Below are positions 34,438-43,371 of a stretch of DNA of 64,000 nt, piece by piece (the first letter of the stretch is position 1; every line of letters begins with the position of its first letter). The position numbers and the translations under genes were made by a program. Origin of the DNA: Oricola cellulosilytica (GTDB lineage: Bacteria; Pseudomonadota; Alphaproteobacteria; Rhizobiales; Rhizobiaceae); NCBI RefSeq assembly GCF_019966575.1, contig NZ_JAINFK010000002.1, positions 1 to 64,000 on the forward strand, given 5' to 3'. The notes under the pieces are model-generated. The model was not told the origin of the DNA and did no database searches. It saw only the letters and a list, made by a program, of their open reading frames with translations.

Positions 34438-36050
34438 AGCGCATCGAGCAACTGGCTTGCGTCAAAACGGGCATCGAGCATGCCATAGCTCATGCGCCAG
34501 GCACCGCCGAGCCTCGTCTCGGAAAACGCATCGGCAAGCCTCCCCGCGCCAATGTGATACAACTCGGCGGCGGCTGCTGCCAGGGCGAGTTGCTCAATCA
34601 CGATGCGGGCGGCGCCCTCGTCCTTGCGCAGCAGATCGAAGGCCGCGTTCAAGACGTCGCGAGTGCCCGCAGCGCGCCGGCCGAGTTGGTCGGTAACATG
34701 TTCAATGACGCGCTCGTAAGTTTCCGGCGAGCGGCGGAAGACACGCAACAGGTCGAGAGCCATGACATTGCCGGAACCTTCCCAAATCGAATTGACCGGC
34801 GCCTCGCGATAATGGCGTGCCAACACAAAATCCTCTGTGTAGCCATTGCCCCCGAGGCACTCCATCGCCTCGCCGATCATCGCAGGGGCAGCCTTGCAGA
34901 CCCAGTATTTCACGACCGGCGTCATCGCCCGGGCGTAGGCGGCTTCGAAATCGTCGGTGCGCGCGCGGTCGAACGCCTGGGCAAGCCGCATTGAAAGCGC
35001 TGTAGCCGCTGCTGTGTCGACCGCCATGTCGGCCAGCACGCGTGTCATCAGCGGTTTATCGATCAGTTTTTCGCCGAACGCGCTACGATGGCGGACATGG
35101 TGCACTGCTTCTGAAAGCGACCCCCGCATCAGGCCTGCCGAAGCAACGGCGCAGTCGAGACGCGTCAACGTCACCATCTCCAGAATGGTGCGGACACCCT
35201 CGCCTTCCTCGCCAACCGCCTGCGCGACAGATCCATGAAATTCCGCCTCGGATGACGCGTTGGAGCGGTTGCCCAGCTTGTCCTTCAAGCGCAGGAACTG
35301 AATGCCGTTAGATGCGCCATCCGGCAGAACGCGCGGTAGCAGGAAGCAAGTCAGTCCGGTCTTCGCCTGCGCAAGTACCAGAAACGCGTCGCTCATCGGC
35401 GCCGACATGAACCATTTGTGTCCTGTCAGCCTGTAGATGCCCTTGCCTTCGGCTTCCGCCCGCGTGGTGTTAGCGTTGACATCCGTTCCGCCCTGCTTCT
35501 CCGTCATGCCCATGCCGACGGTCAGTCCCGCCTTCTCCACCGGCGGCTTGTGGGACGAATCGTATTTCCGTGAGGCGATGCGCGGGACCCATTCGCGGGC
35601 GAGCTGCGAAGAGGTGGTCAGGGCTGCGACCGAAGCGTTGGTCATTGTCATGGGGCAGAGGTGACCGGTCTCGAGCCCGGCCACCATATAGAAGGTCACA
35701 GCTCGCCGGACATGGCCCGGGCTTTCGTCGCGGCTGCGCGATTCCCACACCGAGCCCGACAATCCCCATCCTGTCGAACGGCGCATCAGCGCATGGTATG
35801 CGGGGTGAAAATCGACCCTGTCAATGCGTCTCCCCTGCCGGTCGTGGGTCTTGAGCTTCGGCGGTTCGGTGTTGGCGAGACGCGCGAGATCGACTGCTTC
35901 TGGCGCGCGCACATAAGCTCCGATCTGCTGCCACTCTGTCAGGGCGACGTTCGAGCCGCCGGACGCGTATTGCATCAGCAGCGGGTCTTCCTCAAACGCA
36001 TTTCCGCCAAGCGGCGGGCTTTGGTTCTCGACGGAATGAGTGGCAGTCAA
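34419..36050 (-). CDS. AidB-like acyl-CoA dehydrogenase family protein
   Basis: A 543-residue flavoprotein of the AidB branch of acyl-CoA dehydrogenases, which in E. coli is induced by alkylation stress. The TTG start at 36050 gives TATHSVENQSPPLGGNAFEE, which matches the AidB N-terminus, and a family-typical length; a TTG at 36137 is also open. Further marks are LTVGMGMTEKQGGTDVNANT (flavin region), HKWFMSAPMSDAFLVLAQ, and MECLGGNGYTEDFVLARHYR in the C-terminal helix domain. The role (redox enzyme or DNA-protective) cannot be told. The start codon is the weak point. Confidence 0.85.
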   Translation of the reverse strand: MTATHSVENQSPPLGGNAFEEDPLLMQYASGGSNVALTEWQQIGAYVRAPEAVDLARLANTEPPKLKTHDRQGRRIDRVDFHPAYHALMRRSTGWGLSGSVWESRSRDESPGHVRRAVTFYMVAGLETGHLCPMTMTNASVAALTTSSQLAREWVPRIASRKYDSSHKPPVEKAGLTVGMGMTEKQGGTDVNANTTRAEAEGKGIYRLTGHKWFMSAPMSDAFLVLAQAKTGLTCFLLPRVLPDGASNGIQFLRLKDKLGNRSNASSEAEFHGSVAQAVGEEGEGVRTILEMVTLTRLDCAVASAGLMRGSLSEAVHHVRHRSAFGEKLIDKPLMTRVLADMAVDTAAATALSMRLAQAFDRARTDDFEAAYARAMTPVVKYWVCKAAPAMIGEAMECLGGNGYTEDFVLARHYREAPVNSIWEGSGNVMALDLLRVFRRSPETYERVIEHVTDQLGRRAAGTRDVLNAAFDLLRKDEGAARIVIEQLALAAAAAELYHIGAGRLADAFSETRLGGAWRMSYGMLDARFDASQLLDALYPGDN

Positions 36051-36214
36051 TGGGGCTGGCTTTCTTTTGATTCTGTGAATGGCGTTGCAGCCATTATCGG
36101 GGATGGCCGACGCGCGGTCCACGGTCAATCCACGCAATCAAGCGACGATAACTGTCAAGGTCGGTCGATCGGGCTTGCCCGTTTCATTGCGAGCGCTTAC
36201 AGCGTGGCCTCGAC

Positions 36215-37177
36215 ATGAACGCCGCGACCGACTTCCCAATCTTCCCACACTCCCATCTTCTGGGAATTGCGGGGCTTTCCTATCCGGATGTCGAGACGCT
36301 TCTCAACCGTGCGAACGCCAATGTGGACGTGTCGCGACAGCGCGACAAGAAAAAGTCGGTCCTGCGGGGTCTGACCCACATCAACCTGTTCTTCGAGGCG
36401 TCCACCCGCACGCAGGCGTCGTTCGAACTGGCAGGCAAGCGGCTGGGCGCAGATGTGATGAACATGGCAGTCGCCTCATCCTCGGTGAAAAAGGGCGAAA
36501 CGCTTATCGACACGGCGATGACCCTGAACGCCATGCGGCCGGATATCCTCGTGATTCGGCATTCGGCGGCCGGCGCGGCAGCCCTGCTATCGCAAAAGGT
36601 CGGCTGCGCGGTGATCAACGCCGGCGACGGCGCGCACGAACACCCAACCCAGGCACTGCTCGACGCGCTTACCATTCGCCGGGCCAAAGGCCGGCTCGAC
36701 GGGTTGACCGTCGCGATTTGCGGCGATGTCCTGCACTCGCGCGTCGCCCGCTCCAACATCATTCTGCTGAACACGATGGGCGCGCGGGTGCGCGTGGTCG
36801 GGCCGTCCACGCTAATGCCGACCGCGATCAGACAGATGGGAACCGAGGTCTTCACGTCGATGCGCGAGGGGCTCGACGGCGCCGATGTCGTGATGATGCT
36901 ACGCCTTCAGCGCGAGCGAATGGGTCAAGCGCTCGTGCCCTCGGTGCGCGAATATTTCCGCCATTACGGGCTGGACGCCGCCAAACTGGCCCATGCCAAG
37001 CCGGATGCGCTGGTGATGCATCCCGGCCCGATGAACCGCGGTGTCGAAATCGCATCCGGGATCGCGGACGGACCGCAGAGCGTGATCGAGGAACAGGTGG
37101 AGATGGGCGTTGCCGTGCGAATGGCGGTGATCGAGGCGCTGCTCGATCCGCGCAAGAACGACGGAGCGACCGGCTGA
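36215..37177 (+). CDS. pyrB: Aspartate carbamoyltransferase catalytic subunit
   Basis: A 320-residue enzyme condensing carbamoyl phosphate with aspartate, the first committed step of pyrimidine synthesis. Carbamoyl-phosphate residues are in [40 protein letters not shown] binds substrate; the aspartate site follows near [20 protein letters not shown]. Its TGA overlaps the start of the following pyrC-like gene by one base. That partner lacks catalytic residues, and such pseudo-dihydroorotases form a holoenzyme with PyrB in some bacteria. Confidence 0.96.
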   Translation: MNAATDFPIFPHSHLLGIAGLSYPDVETLLNRANANVDVSRQRDKKKSVLRGLTHINLFFEASTRTQASFELAGKRLGADVMNMAVASSSVKKGETLIDTAMTLNAMRPDILVIRHSAAGAAALLSQKVGCAVINAGDGAHEHPTQALLDALTIRRAKGRLDGLTVAICGDVLHSRVARSNIILLNTMGARVRVVGPSTLMPTAIRQMGTEVFTSMREGLDGADVVMMLRLQRERMGQALVPSVREYFRHYGLDAAKLAHAKPDALVMHPGPMNRGVEIASGIADGPQSVIEEQVEMGVAVRMAVIEALLDPRKNDGATG

Positions 37178-38478
37178 TGCTGCCCGATCACACCGGCACC
37201 TCGGTTTACCGGAACGCGCGGATCGTGGACCCGTCGCGCGGCATCGACGAGACCGGAACTCTCATCGTCACCGACGGGAAGATCGTCGCGGCGGGGGCAA
37301 ACACGCTCAACCAGGGATCGCCCGAGGGCGCCGAAACTCACGACTGTACCGGCCAAACGATTGTTCCGGGCCTCGTCGACATGCGCGTCTTCATCGGCGA
37401 GCCGGGCGGCGAGCATCGCGAAACGATCGCATCGGCAAGCAAGGCCGCAGCTGCGGGCGGGGTCACGTCGCTAGTCATGATGCCGGACACGGATCCGGTG
37501 ATCGACGATGTCGCGCTGGTTGAGTTCGTACTGCGAACCGCCCGCGAGACCGCACGCACGCGCATCTATCCGGCCGCGGCCATCACACGGGGCCTGGACG
37601 GGCGCGAGATGACCGAAATCGGCAATCTTCTCGGCGCCGGTGCGGTCTGCTTCACCGATGGCCGCGAGACGATTGCCAGCGCAGCGGTCATCCGCAATGC
37701 GATGCGCTACGCGCGTGACTTCGGCGCTCTGATTGCCTGCGAGACGCAGGATGCCGATCTGTCGGCCGGGGGAATCATGAACGAAGGGCTGTTTGCCAGC
37801 TGGCTCGGGTTTTCCGGGATTCCGCGCGAGGCGGAAGTGCTGCCGCTCGAGCGCGACCTGCGCCTCGCGGCGCTGACAGGCGCGCATTATCATGCGGCGA
37901 AAATCTCGACGGAAATGTCGGCGGACGCCATCCGTATAGCGAAGGAAAGAGGCATCGACGTCTCGGCGGGTGTCTCGATCAACCATCTGTCGCTCAACGA
38001 GAACGACATCGGCGAGTACCGCACCTTCTTCAAGCTTTCACCGCCTTTGCGCCACGAAGACGACCGGCAGGCGATGATCGCGGCGCTTGCGGACGGGACG
38101 ATTGACGTGATCGTCTCCTCGCACGATCCGCAGGATGTTGACACGAAACGCCTGCCCTTCTCCGAATCGGCGGACGGCGCGGTCGGGCTCGAGACAATGC
38201 TCGCAGCGGGACTTCGTCTCGTCCACTCCGGGGATGTGTCGCTTTCGCGGCTGATCGAGGCAATGACCGCCGGACCGGCAAGGCTGCTCAGCATCGACGC
38301 AGGAACACTTGCTCCCGATGCGCCTGCCGATTTCGCGGTGCTCGATCTCGACGCGCCGTGGGTGCTCGATGCCGAAGCCTTGCATTCCAAATCGAAGAAC
38401 ACCGCATTCGAGGGTGCGCGGTTCACGGGCCGGGTACTGCAAACAGTGGTTGCCGGACAGCAGGTTTACAGCGCATAA
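37177..38478 (+). CDS. Dihydroorotase-like protein, probably catalytically inactive (PyrC')
   Basis: A 433-residue member of the class I dihydroorotase family that seems to be a pseudoenzyme. The usual zinc motif DxHxH after PGLVD is DMRVF; the second-histidine region reads ALIACETQ; the third reads HYHAAKIST where active enzymes have HVST; and the catalytic aspartate motif TDHAPH is SSHDPQ. The fold signature ([20 protein letters not shown]) is intact. Such PyrC' proteins are known to stabilise PyrB, with a true pyrC elsewhere. ATG 37177 overlaps the pyrB stop. Confidence 0.9.
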   Translation: MLPDHTGTSVYRNARIVDPSRGIDETGTLIVTDGKIVAAGANTLNQGSPEGAETHDCTGQTIVPGLVDMRVFIGEPGGEHRETIASASKAAAAGGVTSLVMMPDTDPVIDDVALVEFVLRTARETARTRIYPAAAITRGLDGREMTEIGNLLGAGAVCFTDGRETIASAAVIRNAMRYARDFGALIACETQDADLSAGGIMNEGLFASWLGFSGIPREAEVLPLERDLRLAALTGAHYHAAKISTEMSADAIRIAKERGIDVSAGVSINHLSLNENDIGEYRTFFKLSPPLRHEDDRQAMIAALADGTIDVIVSSHDPQDVDTKRLPFSESADGAVGLETMLAAGLRLVHSGDVSLSRLIEAMTAGPARLLSIDAGTLAPDAPADFAVLDLDAPWVLDAEALHSKSKNTAFEGARFTGRVLQTVVAGQQVYSA

Positions 38479-38513
38479 GGTGCATTGAACGACACGATCG
38501 CACTGCGGACGCC

Positions 38514-39122
38514 ATGGATTTTGCCGAAATACCGCCCTTCGCGCTCTTTCTTGCGCTGGTCACGGGCTATCTTTCGGGTTCGGTGCCTTTTGGCCTGCTG
38601 CTGACGCGAATGGCCGGTCTCGGCGACGTCCGTTCGATCGGGTCGGGCAATATCGGCGCGACCAACGTCCTCAGAACAGGCCGCAAGGGCCTTGCGGCCC
38701 TGACACTCCTCCTCGATGCGCTCAAGGGAACCGTGCCGGTGCTGATGGCGAAGCAATTTCTCGGCATGGAAGCAGCGATGCTCGCCGGTCTCGGCGCGTT
38801 TCTGGGTCACCTCTACCCGGTCTGGCTACGGTTCAGGGGCGGCAAGGGTGTCGCCACCTTTGCCGGAATCTCGCTCGGCTTCTCCTGGCACGTTCTGCTG
38901 CCCTTCGCCGTGGTCTGGCTCGCCACCGCTGCGGTGACCCGGTATTCATCGCTGGCAGCCCTGATCGCCAGCGCGGTGACGACGGTCAGCCTGTTCTATG
39001 TCGGGGAAGCGGCCCTTGGCTGGCTGTACGTGCTGCTGACTGCCATCGTGTTCTGGAAGCACCGGCAGAACATCCAGCGCCTGATGTCCGGAGCCGAAGG
39101 CAAGATCGGACAGAAGGGCTGA
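38514..39122 (+). CDS. plsY: Acyl-phosphate glycerol-3-phosphate acyltransferase PlsY
   Basis: A 202-residue inner-membrane enzyme that acylates glycerol 3-phosphate with acyl phosphate, starting phospholipid synthesis. The three PlsY motifs are visible: [15 protein letters not shown] followed by [20 protein letters not shown], the glycine-rich [17 protein letters not shown], and the late [13 protein letters not shown]. About five membrane spans are seen. It lies between pyrC' and dprA, with dprA starting three bases after its stop. Confidence 0.94.
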   Translation: MDFAEIPPFALFLALVTGYLSGSVPFGLLLTRMAGLGDVRSIGSGNIGATNVLRTGRKGLAALTLLLDALKGTVPVLMAKQFLGMEAAMLAGLGAFLGHLYPVWLRFRGGKGVATFAGISLGFSWHVLLPFAVVWLATAAVTRYSSLAALIASAVTTVSLFYVGEAALGWLYVLLTAIVFWKHRQNIQRLMSGAEGKIGQKG

Positions 39123-39125
39123 CCC

Positions 39126-40286
39126 TTGGAGGCGGACGGCGGTAAGGAAGACCAACCCGTTCGTTTCGTTCTCTCGGACCGTCAACGGCTTGCCTGGCTT
39201 CGGCTTTACCGGTCGGAGAATGTCGGACCCGCGACCTTCCGCGACCTGATCAGCCATTGCGGCTCCGCCGAGCTGGCGCTGGAAAAGCTGCCGGAACTGG
39301 GATCGCGCGGCGGCAGGCTGGGTAGCGTAAAGATCGCCACCGAGGAGGATGCAGAACAGGAACTGCAAGCCGTAGAACGGTACGGAGCACGGATAGTCGG
39401 CTTTGGCGAACCCGACTATCCCGGGCTGTTGCGCCAGAGTGAACCGGCGCCTCCGCTGGTCACAATAAAAGGTGACGCCGGGGTCTTTGCCCTCCCCTGC
39501 ACTGGTATCGTCGGCGCTCGCAATGCATCCATGACCGGCATCAAGCTTGCCCGGGAACTGGCCGCCGGTCTCGGCGAGGCGGGCTACGGGATTGCCTCGG
39601 GTCTGGCGCGGGGGATAGACCGCGCCGCCCACGAGGCTGCATTGAAGACCGGCACGATCGCCGTGTTGGCGGGCGGCATCGACAAGGGCTATCCGCCCGA
39701 GAACCTTCCCTTGCTCGAAGAGATCGAAACCGGCGGCGGCGCAGCGATCACTGAAATGCCTTTCGGCTGGGAGCCGCGCGCCCGCGATTTTCCGCGACGC
39801 AACCGGATCATCGCCGCACTTTCGCTCGGCCTGGTCGTTGTCGAGGCAGCGACACGTTCGGGATCACTGATCTCGGCGCGGTTTGCAAACGAGATGGGAA
39901 GGCTGGTATTCGCCGTGCCCGGCTCGCCGCTCGATCCGCGCGCCGAGGGCGCCAATTCGCTCCTGAAGAACGGCGCGATCGTCACGACTTCAGCGCGCGA
40001 CGTCATCGAAGCCCTCGAGCCGCTCGCCGGCATTGCGCCCGCCCGGCCCATCGGATCTCAGACGACGCTATTCGAACCTGGCGAACTGTTGTCGCTGCCC
40101 CCCAACGACGACCAGCGTGCACGAATTCTTTCGCTGCTCGGCCCAGCGCCCGTCAATATCGACGACATCATAAGCCACACGGGCCTGGATCCCGCGCAGG
40201 TTTTTTTGACAATTCTCGAACTCGACATCGCGCAACGCATCGAGCGGCACTCAGGCAACCGCGTTTCGCTCGTCGCGGCTGTCTAG
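39126..40286 (+). CDS. dprA: DNA processing protein DprA
   Basis: A 386-residue protein that loads RecA on incoming single-stranded DNA in transformable bacteria and is widely kept elsewhere. An N-terminal helix-hairpin-helix region (AWLRLYRSENVGPATFRDLI) precedes the Rossmann-like core (CTGIVGARNASMTGIKLARE, GLARGIDRAAHEAALKTGTI, FPRRNRIIAALSLGLVVVEA). A C-terminal winged-helix DprA_WH domain follows (VNIDDIISHTGLDPAQVFLT). The start is TTG at 39126, just after plsY. The end overlaps the converging gene at 40251 by 36 bases. Confidence 0.92.
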   Translation: MEADGGKEDQPVRFVLSDRQRLAWLRLYRSENVGPATFRDLISHCGSAELALEKLPELGSRGGRLGSVKIATEEDAEQELQAVERYGARIVGFGEPDYPGLLRQSEPAPPLVTIKGDAGVFALPCTGIVGARNASMTGIKLARELAAGLGEAGYGIASGLARGIDRAAHEAALKTGTIAVLAGGIDKGYPPENLPLLEEIETGGGAAITEMPFGWEPRARDFPRRNRIIAALSLGLVVVEAATRSGSLISARFANEMGRLVFAVPGSPLDPRAEGANSLLKNGAIVTTSARDVIEALEPLAGIAPARPIGSQTTLFEPGELLSLPPNDDQRARILSLLGPAPVNIDDIISHTGLDPAQVFLTILELDIAQRIERHSGNRVSLVAAV

Positions 40287-40448
40287 CTCCGTAAGCCGGT
40301 CGAGGAGTTCCAGCGCGTCCATCTGCGCCATGCCCAGATAATAGGAAATTGACGGGAGCTGTCCTTCCTCCGCCATCCCTCTCAGTTCCGCGAGCATGCC
40401 GGCTATGTATTCAAGCCGGTCGAGGTCGGGTTGCTGCAGTTCGGCCAT
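40251..40448 (-). CDS. Small conserved-type hypothetical protein
   Basis: A 65-residue, mainly helical acidic protein (LDRLEYIAGMLAELRGMAEE, then YYLGMAQMDALELLDRLTEL). Amphipathic helices with regular leucines suggest a small dimer or adaptor. I do not recognise a family. It converges on dprA with a 36-base overlap, and the region after its start (40449-40719) carries the topA promoter. The coding call rests on composition and helix pattern only. Confidence 0.6.
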   Translation of the reverse strand: MAELQQPDLDRLEYIAGMLAELRGMAEEGQLPSISYYLGMAQMDALELLDRLTELDSRDERNAVA

Positions 40449-40562
40449 CCACTTCTTCTCCTATCCGACGCCGCACCGTCGAAACAGTTCCGATCGGGAC
40501 GACAGATCCGACAAACGAAAGATCCTGCCAGCTGCGGGAAGAAAGTAATCATACCCACTTTT

Positions 40563-40587
40563 GATTGCAACTTTCTGTATTGCAATC
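40563..40587. promoter_or_regulatory. Inverted repeat upstream of topA
   Basis: GATTGCAA (40563-40570) and TTGCAATC (40580-40587) form a perfect 8-base inverted repeat around nine bases, about 135 bases before the topA ATG. The stretch is more AT-rich than its surroundings. It could be an operator; no regulator is identified. Confidence 0.45.
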
Positions 40588-40719
40588 TTTACGTGTGATG
40601 CGGACGATACGCGCGCATTTGCAAGGTCTGCCTCTTGACCAATCCGTGCCATACCGCCATGTGCGGAGCCTGTGGCGGCTGTCGGCCGCCGATCTTGACC
40701 TCTTTTCTAGCAGCAAGTC

Positions 40720-43371
40720 ATGGATGTCGTTGTCGTAGAATCGCCCGCAAAGGCGAAAACCATCAACAAGTATCTCGGGTCCGGCTTCAAGGTTCTGGCC
40801 TCCTTCGGTCACGTGCGAGACCTGCCGGCCAAGGACGGTTCGGTTCGGCCGGACGAGGATTTCGCCATGTCTTGGTCAGTCGACACTGCATCCAGCAAGC
40901 GTCTGAACGAGATCGCGACAGCGATGAAATCGGCAGACTCGCTGATCCTGGCGACCGACCCGGATCGCGAAGGCGAAGCGATTTCCTGGCATGTGCTGGA
41001 AGTGCTCAACAAGAGGAAGGCGCTGAAGGACAAGCCGGTCAAGCGGGTCGTCTTCAACGCCATCACGAAAAAGGCCGTTACCGAAGCGATGGCGCAGCCG
41101 CGCGACATCGACACTCCTTTGGTGGACGCCTATCTGGCGCGCCGCGCACTCGACTACCTTGTCGGGTTCACGCTGTCTCCGGTGCTTTGGCGCAAACTTC
41201 CCGGTGCGCGGTCTGCAGGCCGCGTGCAATCGGTGGCCCTGCGACTCGTTTGCGACCGCGAAGGCGAGATCGAGCGGTTCACGCCCGAAGAATACTGGCA
41301 GATCGCGGCGCATCTGAAGACACGGTCCGGCGAGCCCTTCGTCGCCCGGCTGAACGGTTTCGATGGCAAGCGGATCACTAAAATGGATGTCCGCGACGGC
41401 GAGCAGGCTGGCCGCATCAAGTCGATGCTGGAATCGGCATCGTTTCAGGTCGATTCTGTCGAGGCGAAACCGCAGAAACGCAACCCCGCTCCGCCCTTCA
41501 CCACGTCCACGTTGCAGCAGGCCGCGTCGGCGAAGCTCGGCTTTGCGCCTGCCCGTACCATGCAGGTCGCGCAGCGACTCTATGAGGGCATCGATGTCGG
41601 CGGCGAGACCGTCGGCCTGATCACCTACATGCGGACCGACGGCGTTCAGATGGCGACCGAGGCTATCAACGCTGCCCGGGACGCGATCGACAAGGAATTC
41701 GGCGCCGATTACGTGCCGGAAAAGCCGCGCTTCTATTCGACCAAGGCGAAGAACGCTCAGGAAGCGCACGAAGCCATTCGCCCAACCGATTTTACCCGTT
41801 CACCGTCGAAGGTGCGCGGCGCGCTCGATAGCGACCAGGTGAAGCTCTACGAGCTGATCTGGAAACGGGGCATCGCCAGCCAGATGGCGTCCGCCCAGAT
41901 CGAGCGGACGACGGTGGAGATCGCCGCAACGGACGGTTCGGCGAGCGCTACGCTGCGGGCCACGGGCTCGGTAATCAAATTCGACGGCTTCATCGCGGCC
42001 TACACCGAACACCGCGACGACATGAAGACGGACAGCGATGACGATGACGACGCCAACCGACTGCCGGCGATGCAGAACGGCGAGGAACCGACGCGGGAGA
42101 AGATCGAGGCGACCCAGCACTTTACCGAACCACCGCCGCGCTTTTCCGAAGCTTCCCTTATCAAACGGATGGAGGAACTCGGCATCGGCCGGCCGTCCAC
42201 CTACTCGGCAACGCTGACGACGTTGCGCGACCGCGAATACGTCAGGCTCGACGGCAAGAAACTCATCCCAGAAGCAAAAGGGCGGCTGGTCACTGCATTT
42301 CTGGAGGGCTTTTTCGAGCGTTATGTCGAGTACGATTTCACGGCATCGCTGGAAGAAAAGCTCGACGACATTTCCGCCGGAAAACTCGCATGGAAGGATG
42401 TACTGCGCGATTTCTGGAAGGAATTCTCGGCCCATGTGGACGAGACCAAGGAACTGCGGATCACCAACGTTCTCGACGCGCTCAACGAACAGCTCGAGCC
42501 ACTCGTGTTTCCGACGCGGGAGGACGGGTCCGATCCGCGGATCTGTCCCAAATGCGGGACTGGTAATCTCAGCCTGAAGCTCGGTCGCTACGGCTCGTTC
42601 GTCGGTTGCTCGAACTATCCGGAATGCGGTTACACGCGCCAACTCGGAGAGGATGGCCCCAAGGGCAAGGAAGCCGAGCTTGCCGATGGGCCCAAGGTGC
42701 TCGGCAAGGACCCCTACACGGAGGAGGATATCACGCTTCGATCAGGCCGCTTCGGCCCATACGTTCAGCGTGGCGAGGGCAAGGGAGCCAAGCGTTCGAG
42801 CCTCCCCAAGGGCTGGAAGGTCGAGGATATCGATCACGAAAAGGCGTTGGCGCTGCTGTCCCTGCCGCGCGATGTCGGGCCGCACCCCGAGAGCGGCAAG
42901 ATGATCTCCGCCGGCCTTGGCCGCTACGGGCCCTTCATTCTGCACGACGGAATGTATGCAAATATCGAGAGCATCGAGGACGTCTTCTCGATTGGCCTCA
43001 ACCGCGCGGTGGCGGTACTGGCCGAAAAGGCCGCCAAGGGGCCGGGACGCGGCCGCGGTGCGGCTGCAGCCGCATTGAAGGAATTGGGTGAGCATCCGGA
43101 AGCTGGCGGCCCGGTTACGGTCCGCGACGGCCGCTACGGACCCTATGTCAATCACGGCAAGATCAACGCCACGCTACCAAAAAACACCGAACCGATGTCG
43201 ATAACGCTGGAAGACGCCGTGCGCCTCATCGCCGAGCGGGCCGCGAAAACCGGCAAGAAGGTCGGCGCAGCGAAGGCGAAAAAGGCAGCGGCGAAAAAGC
43301 CGGCTGCCAAGAAAACCACGGCGAAGAAAAAGGCTCCGGCGAAGAAAAAAGCCGCCACCCAAGATGGCTAG
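40720..43371 (+). CDS. topA: DNA topoisomerase I
   Basis: An 883-residue type IA topoisomerase that relaxes negative supercoils. The TOPRIM domain begins MDVVVVESPAKAKTINKYLG and has the acidic cluster LATDPDREGEAISWH. The active-site tyrosine is in GLITYMRTDGVQMA. A four-cysteine zinc ribbon (CPKCGTGNL to CSNYPECGY) and several Topo_C repeats follow (for example LRSGRFGPYVQRG, GLGRYGPFILHDG, VRDGRYGPYVNHG). The tail is a lysine/alanine-rich DNA-binding extension (KKAAAKKPAAKKTTAKKKAP). The last eight bases overlap rnr. Confidence 0.96.
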   Translation: MDVVVVESPAKAKTINKYLGSGFKVLASFGHVRDLPAKDGSVRPDEDFAMSWSVDTASSKRLNEIATAMKSADSLILATDPDREGEAISWHVLEVLNKRKALKDKPVKRVVFNAITKKAVTEAMAQPRDIDTPLVDAYLARRALDYLVGFTLSPVLWRKLPGARSAGRVQSVALRLVCDREGEIERFTPEEYWQIAAHLKTRSGEPFVARLNGFDGKRITKMDVRDGEQAGRIKSMLESASFQVDSVEAKPQKRNPAPPFTTSTLQQAASAKLGFAPARTMQVAQRLYEGIDVGGETVGLITYMRTDGVQMATEAINAARDAIDKEFGADYVPEKPRFYSTKAKNAQEAHEAIRPTDFTRSPSKVRGALDSDQVKLYELIWKRGIASQMASAQIERTTVEIAATDGSASATLRATGSVIKFDGFIAAYTEHRDDMKTDSDDDDDANRLPAMQNGEEPTREKIEATQHFTEPPPRFSEASLIKRMEELGIGRPSTYSATLTTLRDREYVRLDGKKLIPEAKGRLVTAFLEGFFERYVEYDFTASLEEKLDDISAGKLAWKDVLRDFWKEFSAHVDETKELRITNVLDALNEQLEPLVFPTREDGSDPRICPKCGTGNLSLKLGRYGSFVGCSNYPECGYTRQLGEDGPKGKEAELADGPKVLGKDPYTEEDITLRSGRFGPYVQRGEGKGAKRSSLPKGWKVEDIDHEKALALLSLPRDVGPHPESGKMISAGLGRYGPFILHDGMYANIESIEDVFSIGLNRAVAVLAEKAAKGPGRGRGAAAAALKELGEHPEAGGPVTVRDGRYGPYVNHGKINATLPKNTEPMSITLEDAVRLIAERAAKTGKKVGAAKAKKAAAKKPAAKKTTAKKKAPAKKKAATQDG

